From contig JALHJD010000126.1 of NCBI GenBank assembly GCA_022837185.1, positions 1 through 8,183 of the forward strand: DNA of 8,183 nucleotides, given 5' to 3'. Of the stretch, positions 7,090 to 8,183 are shown piece by piece; position 1 is the first letter of the stretch, and every line of letters begins with the position of its first letter. The DNA is from Desulfobacteraceae bacterium (lineage in GTDB: Bacteria; Desulfobacterota; Desulfobulbia; Desulfobulbales; Desulfobulbaceae). Position numbers and translations under genes: made by a program. Under the pieces are notes generated by a model that was not told where the DNA came from, searched no databases, and saw nothing but the letters and a program-made list of their open reading frames with translations.

Positions 7090-7138
7090 TCCCCTGCACA
7101 ATTTATCATAATTCAAAAGACAAAAGGCTGACGAAAGA

Positions 7139-8014
7139 ATGACACGAAACGATACCGCGCTCTGTTTCATAAACAAGGACATTGAGCGAATAAGTACGCA
7201 GAAGCCTTACGTCAAGGAGATTCTTGACGCCTTCCGGCCCATGATCATAGAGAAAAAACGTTTGCTCATGGAAATGCAGAGCAACGGGAAAACGTTTCCC
7301 CTGGACCAGGGAAAATACCTGGCAGGCGTTCCCCTGGTCCAGCAATGTGATCTCTTCTTTCCCGGCGACCCCTGGCAAAAAATCAGCCTCGGGGTCTGCA
7401 AGGCAATTCGAGAGGGATTTCCCAACCTTGCAGAAAACATGGAACGCCTGGCGCAACAGATTACCAGTGGGCAAGTCAATGTTTTTGAATATTTTCGTTC
7501 TTCCGATGATCCCGATGAAAAGGAAATCAAGGCCTGGGCGGAGAAAATACCGATGGATCCCGGGGCATTGGGCGTTTTCATTCATATGGCAGCGGGGATA
7601 ATCCTGGCCAAGCGGGCACGGGAAGCGGCGGAAGCCATCGCCCCTCTTTCCTGGAGCAAGGGCTATTGCCCTGTTTGCGGCAGTTTTCCCATGCTGGCTG
7701 TGACAAAAGAAAGAGGAGAGAAATGGCTCCAGTGTTCCCAGTGCAGCCATGAGTGGGTGCATCCCCGTCTTAAGTGCCCTTACTGCGAACAGGAAAGTCC
7801 GATGGGAACGGATGTCGTCTTTGTTGACACCGAAAAGGAAGACAAGGCTTTTCTCTGCGACAAGTGCAAAAAATATCTGATTACGATCAACCGGCCGGCC
7901 GAGTTGGAGAAAACAGATCCCATCATCACGGCGATCGGGCTCACCCATCTCGACCTCCTCCTCCAGGAGAAAGGTTTTACTCCCATGGCCAGTTGCCTCT
8001 GGAATGCGTTTTAG
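7139..8014 (+). CDS. fdhE: Formate dehydrogenase accessory protein FdhE
   Basis: This 291-residue cytoplasmic protein (E. coli FdhE has 309) is required for active respiratory formate dehydrogenase. From the family, it is an iron-binding, rubredoxin-like factor that interacts with the catalytic subunit before Tat export. Four CxxC pairs are visible in the C-terminal half: CPVC 177-180, CSQC 199-202, CPYC 213-216 and CDKC 240-243. Family blocks are GYCPVCGSFPML, LQCSQCSHEW and THLDLLLQEKGF near the end. The N-terminal half is helical with no signal peptide. The start has only a weak AAAAGG 11 nt upstream. The gene follows fdnI by 150 nt with a hairpin terminator between, and the order matches the E. 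coli fdoGHI-fdhE locus. Weak initiation and the terminator both suggest low expression, as expected for a chaperone. Confidence 0.94.
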   Translation: MTRNDTALCFINKDIERISTQKPYVKEILDAFRPMIIEKKRLLMEMQSNGKTFPLDQGKYLAGVPLVQQCDLFFPGDPWQKISLGVCKAIREGFPNLAENMERLAQQITSGQVNVFEYFRSSDDPDEKEIKAWAEKIPMDPGALGVFIHMAAGIILAKRAREAAEAIAPLSWSKGYCPVCGSFPMLAVTKERGEKWLQCSQCSHEWVHPRLKCPYCEQESPMGTDVVFVDTEKEDKAFLCDKCKKYLITINRPAELEKTDPIITAIGLTHLDLLLQEKGFTPMASCLWNAF

Positions 8015-8183
8015 GTGGAAACAATCCGATTGAATAAAGAGGAGGGCTTCAGGGCTCAGGAAGCGTATTATCCTGGACTTTTATTATCTCCTTAATCCGT
8101 GACGAACCAACAGCATTTTTGGCCGAAAATAGCAATTAACATGTTGATTTTTATCATAAAATATTGAAATATACACCTGTCAT
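8015..8183 (+). promoter_or_regulatory. Non-coding end region with a possible FNR-type site
   Basis: No gene is visible here. A weak inverted repeat, GCTTC (8046-8050) with GAAGC (8060-8064), lacks a T-tract and is a poor terminator. The last 80 bases are AT-rich. TTGAT-TTTT-ATCAT (8144-8157) differs from the FNR consensus TTGAT-N4-ATCAA only in the last base. It may belong to the promoter of a gene beyond the window, but such matches arise easily in AT-rich DNA. Confidence 0.25.

Noticed and set aside
8046..8064. Hairpin after fdhE as a terminator
   Set aside because: It has only five base pairs, a 9-nt loop and no following T-tract.
1..8183. Transfer RNAs, CRISPR repeats, insertion sequences, toxin-antitoxin or prophage genes
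   Set aside because: I saw none; nearly all the sequence is explained by the mod and fdn operons.

Overview
The window holds two divergently arranged, functionally linked gene clusters around a regulatory region of about 280 bp (2165-2447). To the left, on the minus strand, is a molybdate uptake operon in the order modE-like regulator, modA, modB, modC, with modC cut by the window edge. To the right, on the plus strand, is a respiratory, membrane-bound formate dehydrogenase of the E. coli FdnGHI/FdoGHI type, followed by its assembly factor gene fdhE. The organism is probably an anaerobic or facultative Gram-negative bacterium that makes selenoproteins. Signs of this are the Tat-exported, quinone-coupled formate dehydrogenase, an in-frame UGA at the selenocysteine position, and GC-rich coding DNA with AT-rich spacers. 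Desulfobacterota or a related proteobacterial group is a plausible guess, but the sequence read by eye cannot settle it.

Left part (1-2164, minus strand). ModA (periplasmic binding protein), ModB (permease) and ModC (ATPase) form the molybdate ABC importer. modB and modC overlap by an ATGA, and modA and modB lie 21 bp apart. Upstream sits a short ModE-type protein that has the winged helix-turn-helix but no molybdate-binding Mop/TOBE domains. Its start codon lies only 2 bp from a perfect ModE-type palindrome (CGTTATAT-N8-ATATAACG). That palindrome overlaps a good sigma-70 promoter whose predicted start point falls at or next to the ATG, so the transcript may be leaderless.

Middle (2165-2447). 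Besides the mod promoter, there is a strong rightward sigma-70 promoter (TTGACA / 18 bp / TATAAT) for the formate dehydrogenase genes. It is overlaid by a regular array of four TGTCA/TGACA half-sites that form three possible palindromes. A leader of about 120 nt follows, ending in a clear ribosome binding site.

Right part (2448-8014, plus strand). The catalytic subunit FdnG is a single 1021-residue selenoprotein. The TGA at 3033-3035 is selenocysteine codon 196, not a stop, and the reading frame continues to 5513. FdnH (16 cysteines for four [4Fe-4S] clusters, one C-terminal membrane anchor) and FdnI (cytochrome b with four heme-ligand histidines) follow closely. A perfect 10-bp hairpin with a T-rich tail separates fdnI from fdhE. 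The order G-H-I-fdhE is the same as in the E. coli fdo locus, but the divergent neighbour is a molybdenum uptake operon where E. coli has fdhD.

Together the genes import molybdate, sense its supply through ModE-type control, and build a molybdopterin- and selenocysteine-dependent enzyme that oxidises formate outside the cytoplasm and passes electrons to the quinone pool. I did not find a wholly new system. The points most worth a second look are the regulatory architecture (promoter/ModE-box overlap at a likely leaderless gene, and the half-site array on the fdn promoter), the Mop-less regulator, and the selenocysteine codon, which ordinary gene callers would read as a split gene.
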